The notes below the pieces were generated by a model, which saw only the letters and a list, made by a program, of their open reading frames with translations, had not been told where the DNA came from and did no database searches. A DNA stretch of 64,000 bases. It comes from Nectonema munidae (Eukaryota; Nematomorpha; Nectonematoida; Nectonematidae). The DNA is taken from NCBI GenBank assembly GCA_030549495.1, contig JAUIRK010000885.1, positions 744,001 to 808,000 on the forward strand, in the 5' to 3' direction. Each line of letters begins with the position of its first letter. The first letter of the stretch is position 1. Of the stretch, positions 1-11,458 are shown piece by piece. The position numbers and the translations under genes are program-made.

Positions 1-375
1 ACAAGTAGCTCGTTTGAAAAAAATAGTTAAATTATAATCTAAAAATAGTTTAAAAAAATAATAAAACAGTATTCAAATCTTATCCAAAATGCAAAGTTAA
101 ATTGAAAATTCAAATCTAATTATTATATGACTAATAAAAAACTATCAAACAATTATAGATTTATCTAAATTTTCAATTAATTTAACATCATCGAAAAATT
201 TATTTCTCTTAAAAAAGTTAACTTTTAAAAGTTTAACTGTTGTGCAACGAGTTAAAGTTCATCGCTCACTTAGTAAATATGACATCATATGTGCTTGCAA
301 CTGCACTTGCTTGCCTAGAAAACGGTGATGATGGGAAAAATGTCGTTGTTCAAGATGCGTGCTTGCAAAATGAAG
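1..375. other. AT-rich flank without a recognised gene
   Basis: The first 240 bases are very AT-rich and hold nothing I recognise. From about 255 the base composition is more even and leads into repetitive DNA. The short minus-strand open frame at 259-453 overlaps the 60-bp tandem repeat and looks like chance. Confidence 0.5.
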
Positions 376-498
376 AAAAGGCGGCAGGATCAAAGTGTTA
401 GAGAGAGTCCATTGATTGTAGCGTGCTACGATTAAAAAAGGCGGCAAGATCAAAGTGTTAGAGAGAGCCCATTGATTGTAGCAAGCGTGCTACGATTA
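376..498. repeat. Two-copy 60-bp tandem repeat
   Basis: Two adjacent copies (376-434 and 435-498) share the cores GCGGCA..GATCAAAGTG and CATTGATTGTAG and end in GCGTGCTACGATTA. The second copy carries a 4-base insertion, CAAG. The period at the core is exactly 60. Confidence 0.85.
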
Positions 499-525
499 GT
501 CCTGTGCGACGATTCGCCGCTTACC

Positions 526-570
526 TAGTTTGAGTATCGCACTATACGTGCATTGTAGCAAATACAGTCT
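526..570. repeat. Left arm of a 45-bp perfect inverted repeat flanking the Tigger element
   Basis: The 45 bases are the exact reverse complement of 3460-3504. The arm begins TAGTTTGAGTATCGCAC and ends AATACAGTCT. The Tigger element lies between the two arms, so the arms probably belong to an older palindromic repeat in which it sits. A related shorter motif (CGCACTATATGTGTATCATG) is at about 865. Confidence 0.9.
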
Positions 571-906
571 ACACACACATACAAATTGAAGACCAGTATT
601 ATGGAATACAGGCATAGTGCAACATGGACGAGATATTTAAAAAGAGGAAGTGACAAGACAATATTAAATTTGTGCTGAAATTTTAATCAAGAGTTATTGA
701 ATTTTCAAGACGCAATAACATTTGTGAAATACCCTCTCCTTCACTGTTGTTATAACTCAAGTGTGTATGATGAATCTAAAAAGATTTGTGTTGGTAAGCC
801 ATTTAGTATAAGAGAGCGTCCCTGTCTCATATAGCTCATCATCTCTTCATCACAGCATTATGCATAGTTACATCGCACTATATGTGTATCATGTAGAATA
901 GATATA

Positions 907-3435
907 CAGTAGTGCCCACTTAATATCATACCGTTTTATAGAATATCCCGTTTATTGTCATAAAATATTGAAATCCCAAACCATTTCCTATACAAAACAT
1001 AGAAATTTGCTCGTTTAATGTCATAGATATTCCCGTTTATTGTCATAGAAAATTAGCCAAAATTAATTTTTAGAATAACATTTTGCAGGATTATCGCGCC
1101 GATACACGCATTTTTTCATCAACTTGAACTCCTATCTTATCACTAAACCAACAGTAATGCACCAATAAGTTACATAAAAGTCTAATCCCTTAATTAACCA
1201 TGACCATGACGATGTTATCGATAAGCATCACCATGATGAGTGTTCGCGCATGGTCGCACTTTCCCGTTAAAAATCATTTGGCTTTAACCATTTGGTGAGA
1301 CTTCTGACAGGTTAATGCGTCGATAAATCACATGTGATCACGAAAGCAACATTGTGATCACGAAGCTTCGCACATGCACCCACGCACGCATAGCAACACA
1401 CACACTGCACACACACACACAGCTGCACACACAGGTCTTGAAAGGATGCATCCTTTTGATCTTAAATAAACTTCCCAATCAAAACAACATTTGCCGATAA
1501 AAAGGGCAGTTTTTGCTAAGCTATTCTTCAGTTCTTCAGTTTTTAATCATGAGTGCTAAACGTAAGCGAAATGACTTGTCCCTTGCCCAGAAGCTGAAGA
1601 TCATAAAGTGGTCATCTAGCCAATCACAAACTCAATTGTCCAAGACGTATGGTGTTTCACAGTCCACCATTTCAAAAATTCTCAGCAAGAAGTCCCAGAT
1701 CCTGCAAGATGCTGAGCAGAACAAGAACGGCAACCGCATGCGGACTGGCAAGGCAGCTGACGTCGAGACGGCCCTTTACACCTGGTTCGTGGATGTCCGT
1801 ACCCATGGCTGTCCCATCACCACTGCAGTCCTGGAGGAGAAGGCCAACCAGCTCGCTGCCAACCTAGGAAACGACGATTTCAAGGCAACCAATGGCTGGA
1901 TCTGCCGTTGGAAGGACCGTTTCTCGATCAAATATAAAAAGGCACATGGGGAGAAAAGTGATTCTGACATCACAGCTGCAGACACATGGCTTTCAACTGT
2001 GCTGCCCGAGCTGCTTGAGAAGTATGAACCCTGTGACGTCTACAACGCAGATGAGACGGGAATCTACTTCCGTGCCCTACCTGACGGCACCTTGGCAGAT
2101 GCAGCACAGAAGCTGAGCGGCAGCAAGAAGGTCAAGGAGCGTCTCGCCGCCCTCGTCACTGCCAACATGGACGGCAGTGACAAGCGTCCTCTACTGGTGG
2201 TTGGCAAAAGTGCCAAGCCCAGGTGCTTTAGAGGAGTCCCCCAGCTTCCAGTCCCATACATGAACAATAAAAACGCATGGATGACTGGCAACCTGTTTCG
2301 AGACTGGCTAAGAGACTTTGAACGTGACATGGCCAGGCAGGGGCGGCACATTGCCCTTGTCCTCGACAACTGCTCGGCTCACCCCAAGGATGCAGCAGAT
2401 GACCTTCCCCACATTCGCCTCTTCTTCCTGCCGCCCAACACGACCTCCATCATGCAGCCATGTGACATGGGGATCATCCGAAACCTGAAGGCACTCTACA
2501 GGAAGAAGGTGGTCCAGAAGATTGTTGCATATATCGGCGCAGGTGAAGCTGAGTTCTCTGCCAGCACCTTCGCCCGCAAGTTTACAGTCCTGGATGCTAT
2601 GCACATGTTGAAAGTGGCATGGCAGGATGTAAAACAGTCCAGTGTGGCAAACTGCTTTGCCCATGCCGGCTTCTGCATCCCCTCTGCTCCAGATGCTCTC
2701 ACTGCAGACCACCAGGACCAGGCACCAGATGGGATGACAACAGAAGAGTTCCAGGCCTACGTGGACGTGGATTCCCAGACTGAGTGCCATGGGGTCTTGA
2801 CAGATGACGACATCTGTGACACAGTACGCCAGCCAGATGTCTGCCCCACTGCTGACAGTGACGATGAGTCAGCTGAACTGCCTCCACCACCAAAGGCCCA
2901 TGTTGCCCTCGACGGCCTGTCATCTGTGCGTGCCTATCTGGAAGCCATCGGCCACGATCTCACCACCTTCTACACTCTGGAAAGTGAGCTGCAAACGGCG
3001 GTTGCAACATCTGCCAAACAGACCTGCATAACGAATTTTTTTAAATCTAAATAGACAATTCGCAGATCCACAGCTTCAAATGAAAAAAAAACTTACCTGA
3101 TGGATTGTTTAGGCCTACTTGTCAATGCGTGTGTATATATTTTTTATTTGTACATTTTAATAAATAATGTATGAAAAAAGTGATAAATAAATTTTTTATT
3201 CTTTTATTTGTATATTGTGATAATAATGTCTGAAAAATGTAATAAATACTTGTTTTAATTGTTAACCATCGTGTTGCCACTTATCAGTGTAGGCCCCTAC
3301 ATGTATAACCACGCACAGATAAATCGTTATAACCACCATAATCATGAAAAAAGCTAAGCCCGGATATTAGAATATCCCGGATTATGTCATAATTTATTCA
3401 TACACGGAGGGTATGACAATAAGCGGGCTCCACTG
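907..3435 (+). mobile_element. Complete Tigger/pogo-type DNA transposon
   Basis: The 2.53-kb element starts CAGTAGTGCCCACTTA and ends, read inward from the right, CAGTGGAGCCCGCTTA. The two ends stay similar for about 26 bases (both reach TCATACC). A TA lies immediately outside each end (905-906 and 3436-3437), the target duplication expected for pogo/Tc1-mariner elements. A single uninterrupted transposase ORF fills most of the interior. The left subterminal DNA has two exact copies of CCCGTTTATTGTCATA, at 947-962 and 1032-1047. The element appears structurally whole. Its coding part is much richer in G+C than the surrounding DNA, which suggests a recent arrival. Confidence 0.93.
1549..3054 (+). 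CDS. Tigger/pogo-family transposase (CENP-B/Jerky-like), intact
   Basis: The open frame runs from an upstream ATG at 1513, but I favour the ATG at 1549 (501 residues) because the basic start MSAKRKRNDLSLAQKLKIIK matches family N-termini. Residues about 1-55 form a CENP-B-type helix-turn-helix with YGVSQSTISKIL. A second CENP-B-type DNA-binding segment follows, ending near WKDRFSIKYKKAHGEKSD. The DDE/DDD catalytic domain shows YNADETGIYFR (first Asp), LVLDNCSAHP (second Asp) and TSIMQPCDMGIIRNLK (third acidic residue, Asp), which is the pogo arrangement. The C-terminus is acidic and proline-rich. The product would bind the element's ends and cut and paste it at TA. There are no internal stops, and codon use is GC-rich. 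It could be functional. A domesticated host gene is less likely because the matching terminal repeats are still present. Confidence 0.93.
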   Translation: MSAKRKRNDLSLAQKLKIIKWSSSQSQTQLSKTYGVSQSTISKILSKKSQILQDAEQNKNGNRMRTGKAADVETALYTWFVDVRTHGCPITTAVLEEKANQLAANLGNDDFKATNGWICRWKDRFSIKYKKAHGEKSDSDITAADTWLSTVLPELLEKYEPCDVYNADETGIYFRALPDGTLADAAQKLSGSKKVKERLAALVTANMDGSDKRPLLVVGKSAKPRCFRGVPQLPVPYMNNKNAWMTGNLFRDWLRDFERDMARQGRHIALVLDNCSAHPKDAADDLPHIRLFFLPPNTTSIMQPCDMGIIRNLKALYRKKVVQKIVAYIGAGEAEFSASTFARKFTVLDAMHMLKVAWQDVKQSSVANCFAHAGFCIPSAPDALTADHQDQAPDGMTTEEFQAYVDVDSQTECHGVLTDDDICDTVRQPDVCPTADSDDESAELPPPPKAHVALDGLSSVRAYLEAIGHDLTTFYTLESELQTAVATSAKQTCITNFFKSK

Positions 3436-3459
3436 TACTCGTATTATGGAGGCAGGCAT

Positions 3460-3504
3460 AGACTGTATTTGCTACAATGCACGTATAGTGCGATACTCAA
3501 ACTA
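3460..3504. repeat. Right arm of the 45-bp perfect inverted repeat
   Basis: Exact reverse complement of 526-570. It begins AGACTGTATTTGCTACAATG and ends ATACTCAAACTA. It lies 24 bases outside the right end of the Tigger element. A weaker relative (TGCACGGATAGTGCAACATT) follows near 3591. Confidence 0.9.
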
Positions 3505-5178
3505 TAAGCGCATTTTAAAGAAAAGATTGACATATGAAAGCATTATATCATTGAACAACTTCTTTCCAATTAAAATTGCTTTTCATCAATGCACGGATAG
3601 TGCAACATTACCCAAAAATAATACATACAAAACTGCTATCTAAAGAAACCGTAAAGCAATGTACAAAATACCCATTTATTTTTCTTATTTCAAACGTTAT
3701 TGATCAAGATTTTCATATACTGGGGGTTGATAACAGATCATTAGGGGTCACTAAGATAGACAAATTTACCAAATTGTGCTATGCTTTTTTTACCTTATAG
3801 TAGTAATAAATCTCGTTTTTCTTTTAAAACATAGCTTAAGACATTGTATAGTATAGGATATATGAAACATTTTTGGTCTGTATTTTTTCTCTTAAATTGT
3901 TGTATATTGATAATGTTTTTATGAAACATTTCTATGTGGGGTGGCCGGTGGGGGTTATTGAGAAGAAAAATGTTCTATGAAGTGATCGATGGGTAAAAAA
4001 TATTGCTGATCCCTGATTATGCTCAGGTAAAAAAGATTATTCTTCCTTTGGATGGGATACCGACAATTAAAAAAACTATTTTAGTATAAGTTTGTTTTTT
4101 ATTTCAAGGGAATATGATAATAATGTAAAATCTTACAAATATATGAATGCAAATATTTACATACAAAAATCTTTGAGATGTTGAAATTGTTATAAAAAAG
4201 TTGAAATGAAAAATAAAAAAATATTCGAAAATGAAATTCATTATTTAAAAATTATTTTTATACTTTAGTTAGAAGAGTCTGTATTTGCCCATGGGGTATT
4301 TGTGCTTGGGGTTAATGTCTACGGAGGTAATTGTTCTAGATTCGCTGTAATCCAGAAAAAAACATACTATTTATACAAATTTTTAAAAAACGAAAGAAAT
4401 TGTCTTGAATACTAAACAATTAAACATTGCTTACCAATAGGGTCTAAAATACTCCAAATTTTATACGTTTTTATGTTCAATTTAATCAGTGAATCTTTTT
4501 CAAAATGTTGCAATTTTTTACATATTTCTTTTAGTGCAAGTAGAATGCGTCATTTTTTTAAACAAATGAACATTAAAACGGTCTGTTGTTATTTTGTTGC
4601 TTGGAATTTTTGATATATGCATTGTATATTATCATTTGACATTTTTTTAAAATTCTCAAATCTAGAAATAGGCTACCTTTATTATTTGGAATAGTTGGAA
4701 AAAGAATAATACTGTAAAATAATTGGTAGGAATTTTTTGATAGCTTTGCCTAAAGAATTGCTATGTCTTTCGAATCTGCTCTGATTGGTGTAAACATCTA
4801 AAATTTGACAAACAATAAAGTAAGATGTAATCCTTAAGAAAGATGCAAAGATAGAAAAACAAAAAGTTTTTTTGAAAATGTTTAAAAAAAAGAAAGAAAT
4901 TTATTTCAGCAAATAAAACTTATTTTAACCTCCAAATCGATTGTTGCAATTTCCGTTAATGCAGGTGGAAAGTATGTGAGATGACGTTGATTGAGAGGAA
5001 GTTGAGAGAGAGGAGAAAAGGAAGAGAAGCCAAAACAATGTTGGAATTTTAGCAAGAAAGATCTGGAAGGATGAGGTCCCCGTAGTTCCAAAAGAAGTAA
5101 AAAGATTTTAATAATAAAATAAAATTTAGGAGACAAATATTTGCACAAAATTGAGAAGTTGAAGATATAGAGATGATA
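3505..5178. other. AT-rich DNA without a recognised gene
   Basis: Short open frames here (for example 3413-3643, 3576-3800 and 4906-5211) show no family motif, biased composition or splice context. I see no terminal repeats. It is best read as intergenic or decayed repeat DNA. Confidence 0.5.
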
Positions 5179-6639
5179 AACTAGAACAGGGGTTCCCAAC
5201 CTGGGCGGCATCGCCCCCTGTGGAGCGTTATAACTTTTTTATTGGGCGTTTAATGTCAAGAGGGAGCTGAGGGGGGCGTTGGATGAAATTTGTTTCTCAA
5301 AATTTATTGTATCGTTGATATATTATTTTAGAAGAAACGTAAGACTCTTACAGAAATATAGCTTGAAATCGCAAACTGGTTTGCACAGGCACATGATGAC
5401 ACATAGGCATGTTACGTTGGCTTTCATAATTAGTAAAAGGGAATTGAATGATTAGCAAAGTCACTAACGCGTGATGATAAAATTGAATCTCTCTTTCTGT
5501 ATAAAGATGTATAAAGGGTATAGGGATTCGACAGGAATACTATTTTGTTTGGAAAGATGTTTGCAACTTTTTTTCTATTGAAATAAAAACACTTAAGATG
5601 ATGAAAAAAAATACATGACAGTGTTTGAAGGGTAGCCTTCTTTACCACCTTATGTGACAAGCTTTGTGGTGTGTTTTGATTGATTGCAAGTTTCCAAAGA
5701 GGCAGCAATACCTCACCATAGGCGTCAGAGAAGGACGAGTGAAACTTGTTTTTTTATGCCATTTGGAAACCAAATTTATCATTCTCTCTTTCTACTTTAA
5801 TTTCACATATCTCTTCATATAGTTTTACCGCAAAATTTTCTAATTTGAATTTCTCTCTAGCTAATTTTTGGTTGAGCTTTTCATTAAAAATTGATTGGGT
5901 TCAAGTATGCTGTTTTTCTACTGTAACTGATATTTTATTTTGTTCAAAGAAATGCTATCATGTTGTATTACCCTTTTTGAACTTAATAAGATCAATTAAT
6001 TTAAATACTTATAAAGATGTAAATATATATGCCTTCCCTTCTACTTTTTTCTGACCTCTAAATTTTGTAAAAAACTATCAAAAATATTTGAAGTGTCGTT
6101 TTATGTTATCATAAAAGCTTTTTCCCATTTTGGGAATATTATGACTTATTGTATTTGACATATAAAAACAGTTATTTAAATGTGTACAAGTGTGTAAATT
6201 AAATAAATGATAATAGTAAATTTTTATGATAATTATTTTTGTTTTTTTAATTTATTCAATCAAACATGATAAGTATAAAGTCTAAAAAATATATACTATC
6301 AAGAAAGTCCTCAAATAATTTTGATGATTTGAGTTAAATACAAAAAGCACATCAAATGCATAAATATAATTAAAACAAGTGAGATTGTTAATTCTTAGAA
6401 AATTATGAGTTTTATAAATTGAAAAGTTGGCCTCTGTGATGCCCATACACTTTTGCAAACCAGAATGACAACTGCTCAGGAAGCATTTTATATTCTGAAA
6501 TACAATAAGTCATTATATTCCCAAAATGAGAAACAAAAAATATTTTAAATATATATTTATATTCTAAAATTACTCAATCTTACCAAATAATTTTACAAAT
6601 GGGATATTTAAGAATTTAATTTACGTTTCACAATTTGAA

Positions 6640-8310
6640 TGTCTGAAAAGAGAAAACTTCGTCAATATTCTTCAGAATATTTAAAGTTTTTTTTATTCAA
6701 TGTCCCAGTAATGATAAGTTACCTCAATGTTTAATTTGTGGTAAAAGATTTTCTAATGAAGCGATGAAGCCTTTCCGATTAAGTAACAATTTGGAAAAAA
6801 TTTGTCCTGACAAAGTTAATAAAGATGAACTGTATTTCAAAAACTTGAAAGAAAAACATAAAAAACAATGCTTGAATTTTAATAATTTTAAAAATTCAAG
6901 TAATCTTGAAAATGGACTTTTGACACCATACTAAATTTCTCTACTTATTGCAAATAATATTGGGGAAAATTTGATACTACCTTGTATCAAAGAATTTGTT
7001 GGCACAATGATTGGTTCAGGTGATAATAATTTACTTTCATTTGTTCCTTTGAGTAACAACACAGTATTGGCAAGAATTAATGAAATGTCAAAAAATGTAG
7101 AAATTACATTATGGGACCAGTTAAAGTTTAAAGAATTTGTTTTACAGGTAGATGAATCTACAATGATCAGCAATCAGTCGATTTTGCTTGCATATGTGAG
7201 ATTCATCAATGACAATTCAGAATTTACAGAGGAATTTTTATTTGCGAACTCTTTGGTTAGTGATAAAGGGTTCAACAATTTTTAAAGTCGTAGAAAACTT
7301 TTTTCTTGAAAAAGGCATTCCATTGAAAAATATTTTAGCGTGTGCAACAGACGGCGCACAGTCAATGGTTGGCCGATATAAAGGTTTTTTTAGCTCATTT
7401 AAAAAGAATTTGTCCAGAAATTTTAACAATTCACTGTGTGATTCATAGACAACATCTTGTTGGCAAAATGATGTCACCAAGCCTTTTTGAACCCTTACAA
7501 ATTGTTATAAAAGCAGTTAATAAAATAAAGACAAGCTCACTTAAGGATAGGATTTTTCAAAATCTTTGTAGGAATAATGAAGAAGTGTTTAGCTCTCTTG
7601 CACACAGTAGTGAGATGGCTCTCAAAAGGAAATTGTCTCCAAAGATTTTTTGAACTTTATGAGAACATTCTTGATTTTTTTAAAGATGAGGATAAGGAAA
7701 CATATGGCAACATAAGTTTAATTAAAAACGATATTGCTTATCTGGCCGATATTTTTGGAAAATTGAATGACGTTAGTCTCAAACTTCAAGGAAAATCTTC
7801 AAATCTAATAAAAACTAAAGGAACTATTGGGGGGTTCATCAGCAAATTAGAGATATTTGCTTCAAGTTTATGCCGCCGTGATTTTCATCAGTTTATCTTA
7901 ATTTTATTTCCAAAGAAGGAATAGAAATTGATAATGATGCTGTAAAAGTGTACTTTGATCACATAAATTTATTAAAATCCGAAATGGAGCAAAGATTTGA
8001 AGACTTAATTGCTATTCAAGTTCCTGAGTGGTGTTTTGATCCTTTCAAGTGTGATGTCGAACAAATTAATTACAAATTCAAAAAGAAATGATTGACTTTC
8101 AAAATGACATTGAAGCAAAGGCTTTGTTCACTCTGTTAACATATGAAAAATTCTGAATAGATAGGCAATTTTTATACCCAAACCTTTGGCAAGAAATCAA
8201 AACATTATTTTCTGCCTTTCCTTCCACATACTTGGTAGAAACAGGTTTCAGTGCTGCGGTATATTTGAAAAATAAACAAAAAATAAGCTGAAAATAGATG
8301 AAACAGGCGA
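6640..8310 (+). pseudogene. Decayed hAT transposase, ZBED5/SCAND3-like
   Basis: Translated pieces in shifting frames follow the order of ZBED5-type hAT transposases. A start MSERKLRQYSSEYLKF is followed by a BED-like zinc finger piece with LPQCLICGKRFSNEAMKP. Next comes the catalytic-core piece at 6971-7285 with FVLQVDESTM. A piece reading FNNSLCDS or, in the other frame, EILTIHCVIHRQHLVGK follows near 7420-7470. The C-terminal dimerisation segment near 8210-8260 reads FPSTYLVETGFSA. At least four frameshifts or stops interrupt it, and the open pieces are 6971-7285, 7209-7448, 7342-7653 and 7577-7924. It is coded by the plus strand of the element at 5187-11264. This class commonly contributes domesticated genes, but the breaks argue for a dead copy. 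Confidence 0.85.
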
Positions 8311-8324
8311 CTTAACCCTATTAG

Positions 8325-8378
8325 TGCTGGGCAAAATTTGTCCGCTCAAGTGCTGGGGGCGTAAAGTGCCCCCCCCCC
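8325..8378. repeat. piggyBac-like repeat end with C-run inside the hAT element
   Basis: TTAACCCTATTAGTGCTGGG resembles the CCCT-type ends of piggyBac relatives that insert at TTAA. It is followed by a second GTGCTGGG and a run of ten C residues (8369-8378). I did not find a matching right end, so it is probably a truncated insertion that brought in the adjacent array. Confidence 0.35.
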
Positions 8379-8437
8379 TATTTTTCTCAGATATTAATAA
8401 GTTTTTATAAATATTTTTAATGTTACATATATATTTC

Positions 8438-9090
8438 AACTATGCTGAATTCAGTGGTGATGTCGATTTTTTATCAAAATCAATCAAACCTGTCAAAAAA
8501 TTGATTTATATAGCTCATCTCAAAAAGGAACTTTTTATTTAAATAATTATATAAAGTTTTTTACACATGTATACCCATTTTCAAATATGCTGAATTCTGT
8601 GGTGATATTCATTTTTTATGAAAATCAATCAAACCTGTCAAAAAATTGATCTAAATGTGACAGCTCATCTCAAAAAGGAACTTTTTATTAAAATAATTAT
8701 ATAAAGTTTTTTACACATGTATACCCATTTTCAAATATGCTGAATTCAGTGGTGATATTCATTTTTTATGAAAATCAATCAAACCTGTCAAAAAATTGAT
8801 CTAAATGTGACAGCTCATCTCAAAAAGGAACCTTTTATCTAAATAATTATATAACGTTTTTTACACATGTATATCCATTTTCAAATATGCTAAATTCAGT
8901 GGTGATATTCATTTTGTATGAAAATCAATTCATTTTTTATGAAAATCATTCAAATCTGTCAAAAAAGTGATTTACATATGACAGCTCATCTCAAAAAAAA
9001 AACTTTTAATCTAAATCTAAATAATTATATAATGTTTTTTTACACATATATACCCATTTTTAAGCATGCGTATTTCAGTGGTGATATTCT
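8438..9090. repeat. Tandem array, about 150-bp unit, five copies
   Basis: The landmark GCTGAATTCAGTGGTGAT or a close variant begins at 8444, 8589, 8739, 8889 and about 9068. This gives spacings of 145, 150, 150 and 179; the last is longer because of a small internal duplication of the TTCATTTT..TATGAAAATCA motif. Each unit also carries AATCAATCAAACCTGTCAAA, CAGCTCATCTCAAAAAGGAA and TTTACACATGTATACCCATT. Copies two and three are nearly identical and the outer copies have diverged. Confidence 0.9.
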
Positions 9091-9889
9091 CTCTGGTAAT
9101 TATTTTCTTAATTTATTTAATAAACCAACTTTAGGTGTTTAATTCACTCAAAATATTTCATTCTTAGTAACTTATGTAACTCGATAGGACCTCCATCTTT
9201 TTGGCTACAAATTCGTTATAGGCTCGTGGTCTCTAGGTCATATTATAATTTACAGTATGTAATTTTGCTATTCATTCTATGATGATCTTTTCTTTGTAGC
9301 TCTTTTTTCATTAGAAATTTTTAATCTTCAATATGTGTTCAAAAAATATTTTATAAGGATAAAATTACTTTTTTCCTCTCGCAAAGCATTCTGATTAAAG
9401 AATCTAAATTTTCAGATTTCCCACCCATCTTATCTAAATGTTAATTGTAATCCTAGATGATAAGCTAGGACTTAAATATTTTTCATTTGTAAAAGAGGAA
9501 CTTCTTTTTCACAGTCAAAATCTTTTTTCAAGCATCTAATATTATATAATTAAACCACTTCCTAGTTCATTAGAACGTGGTAGATCTTCCATTTAGTCAA
9601 GATACATATTTTTTTTTATTTATTTGTTTTGATCACATGTTCTCTTTTCAATTAGTTTTCAACTTGGTTCCTTCTCTAATACAAATTTTCAAAAGATTTT
9701 ATAATACGTTTTGTTTATTTTTAAATAAATATTTCATACTCAAGATGATTGTAGAAAGTATTATAAGCCAAAATATACAAAAAAAAGTATATTTTTACTA
9801 TATACCTAATATGCAGCCATTTTTTTAAATTTTTTTACAGAACTGATTTTCCGGCATACATTACTAATTCAATTGCCACTTCGAGATAT

Positions 9890-10720
9890 TTTTTAACCGT
9901 ATTATCGAAAATTCAGTACAGAAATAAAATAACCATAGTCGATTTGGTATAAAACAGATATTTTATTTTTTTTTAAATATTTTTGAAGACAGTATCTAGA
10001 AGTAAACCGCAAATCTGATTGAAGCTTTCAGATATTTTAAAACCATAAATGCCAAACCTGGGTCCAAAAATGAAACCAGCATCCTCCATTTTGCATAAAA
10101 ACAGATATATTTTTTTTTAATTTCAAAAATATTTCTGTAGACATTAGACGTAAATCGGACATTTGATTGACACTTTCAGACATTTTAAACCTCTAAATGC
10201 AAAAAATGATTTCAGAAATAAAAATTATCATGGTCGAATTGGTATAAAAAAATATATTACATGTAAAATTAGAGAGAATAATTTGGAAAATATAGTTTTC
10301 CAAATTACCGCAAATTTGATTGACACTAGCAGTAAAACCTCTAAATGCGAAAACTGTGTTCAGAAATGAAATCATCATGATCTATTGGCTATAAAAACAT
10401 ATATTTCATGTAAAATATGAATCAATATTTTTGGAAACAAATTTTAGAACTAAACGCAAATTTGATTGATACTTATAGGTATTTTCAAATTCAAACTGCA
10501 AAAATTGAGTCCATAAATTAAACTAGCATGGTTGATTTGTTATAAAAACATATATTTAATTGTAAAATTTGAATGAATGTTTTTGGAGACAGTTTTTAGA
10601 AGTAAACCGCAAATTTGATTAACACTTATAGGTATTTTCAAATCCTAAATGTAAAAAATGAGTCCAGAAATGAAAACAGCATGGCCGATTTAGTATAAAA
10701 ACATATATTTTATGTCAAAT
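9890..10720. repeat. Second tandem array, about 148-bp unit, six degenerate copies
   Basis: The landmark TATAAAAACATATATTT (or TATAAAACAGATATTTTA) recurs near 9950, 10097, 10240, 10390, 10541 and 10691. It is accompanied by AGACAGT..TAGAAGTAAACCGCAAAT, TTTGATTGACACTT and GAGTCCAGAAATGAAA. The copies are more divergent than those of the 8438-9090 array and share no obvious sequence with it, although the period is almost the same. Confidence 0.8.
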
Positions 10721-10859
10721 TTGAAGGTATATTTTATTAGATATATTTTTGATCAATCAAAATTTTGATTGACATTTTCTAAATAGTAGCCATGATTATT
10801 GAAAAAATTAAATATATAAAGTGTTATGCGTTCCAAACTGTATATAATTATAAATTTCA

Positions 10860-11045
10860 GGGTATTATATAATATAGATCCTAAGTTATAAGGTTAAGTA
10901 CAGATAATGTCAAAATTTTGCTGAAAAATTTTAATTTTTGATATTGATTGACAGTTTTGGACATGAAAGAGTCATTCAACTACCATGAAAATGGTTTCAA
11001 AAGATGCAGCTAGCGATTTTAGGAAAAGTAACAGAATTTGAAGGG
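10860..11045. repeat. Dispersed repeat, inverted relative at 18830-19005
   Basis: The stretch with TTTTGCTGAAAAATTTTA, GAGTCATTCAACTACCATGA and GCTAGCGATTTTAGGAAAAG matches the reverse complement of about 18830-19005 with moderate divergence. It forms the inner part of the right end of the hAT element. Confidence 0.75.
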
Positions 11046-11458
11046 ATATGATTGAGCCAATTTTCTACAATTAATTTTCAAATATAGTGAAATAATGGAA
11101 AATCACCAGCCGCAAGAAATCCATTGAATTTTCAAAAAATTTCATTGTTTATATTTTTTGAATTTATTTCATATAAAAAGCATTTAACCTGGTTTTTATT
11201 TACTTTTTTATACAAAATAGTATTTTATTTTTCCACTTTTTGAAGTGTTAGTTGGGAACCACTGAACTAGAACATGCATAGCAATATTTTATTTTACACT
11301 CTTCTTTATAATGGTATATAAAAAAGTTTTTGAGTAAATTTTTTAATTTATAAAAGGAATTTTCACATAACTTTGTTTCTTGAAAAATGTGTTCCAAAAC
11401 GAGACAACTCTGTACTTTAATAATTTTTTGGAACTTTTCAGTCGATACTGTGGGACAA

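Larger units (their letters stand above)
5187..11264 (+). mobile_element. hAT-superfamily transposon with exact 8-bp target duplication
   Basis: The left end reads CAGGGGTTCCCAACCTGGG. The right end, read inward, is CAGTGGTTCCCAAC. Both are typical hAT termini. The 8 bases AACTAGAA occur immediately outside each end (5179-5186 and 11265-11272), an exact hAT-type target duplication, so the ends are secure. The 6.08-kb interior holds a decayed transposase (about 6640-8300) and two unrelated tandem arrays (8440-9080 and 9890-10720). The length exceeds that of a plain hAT element, so later insertions or expansions are likely. It is not capable of making a full transposase. Confidence 0.9.

Noticed and set aside
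1776-2790. Several minus-strand and alternative-frame ORFs across the Tigger gene
   Set aside because: They are shadows of the GC-rich transposase frame and show no family similarity.
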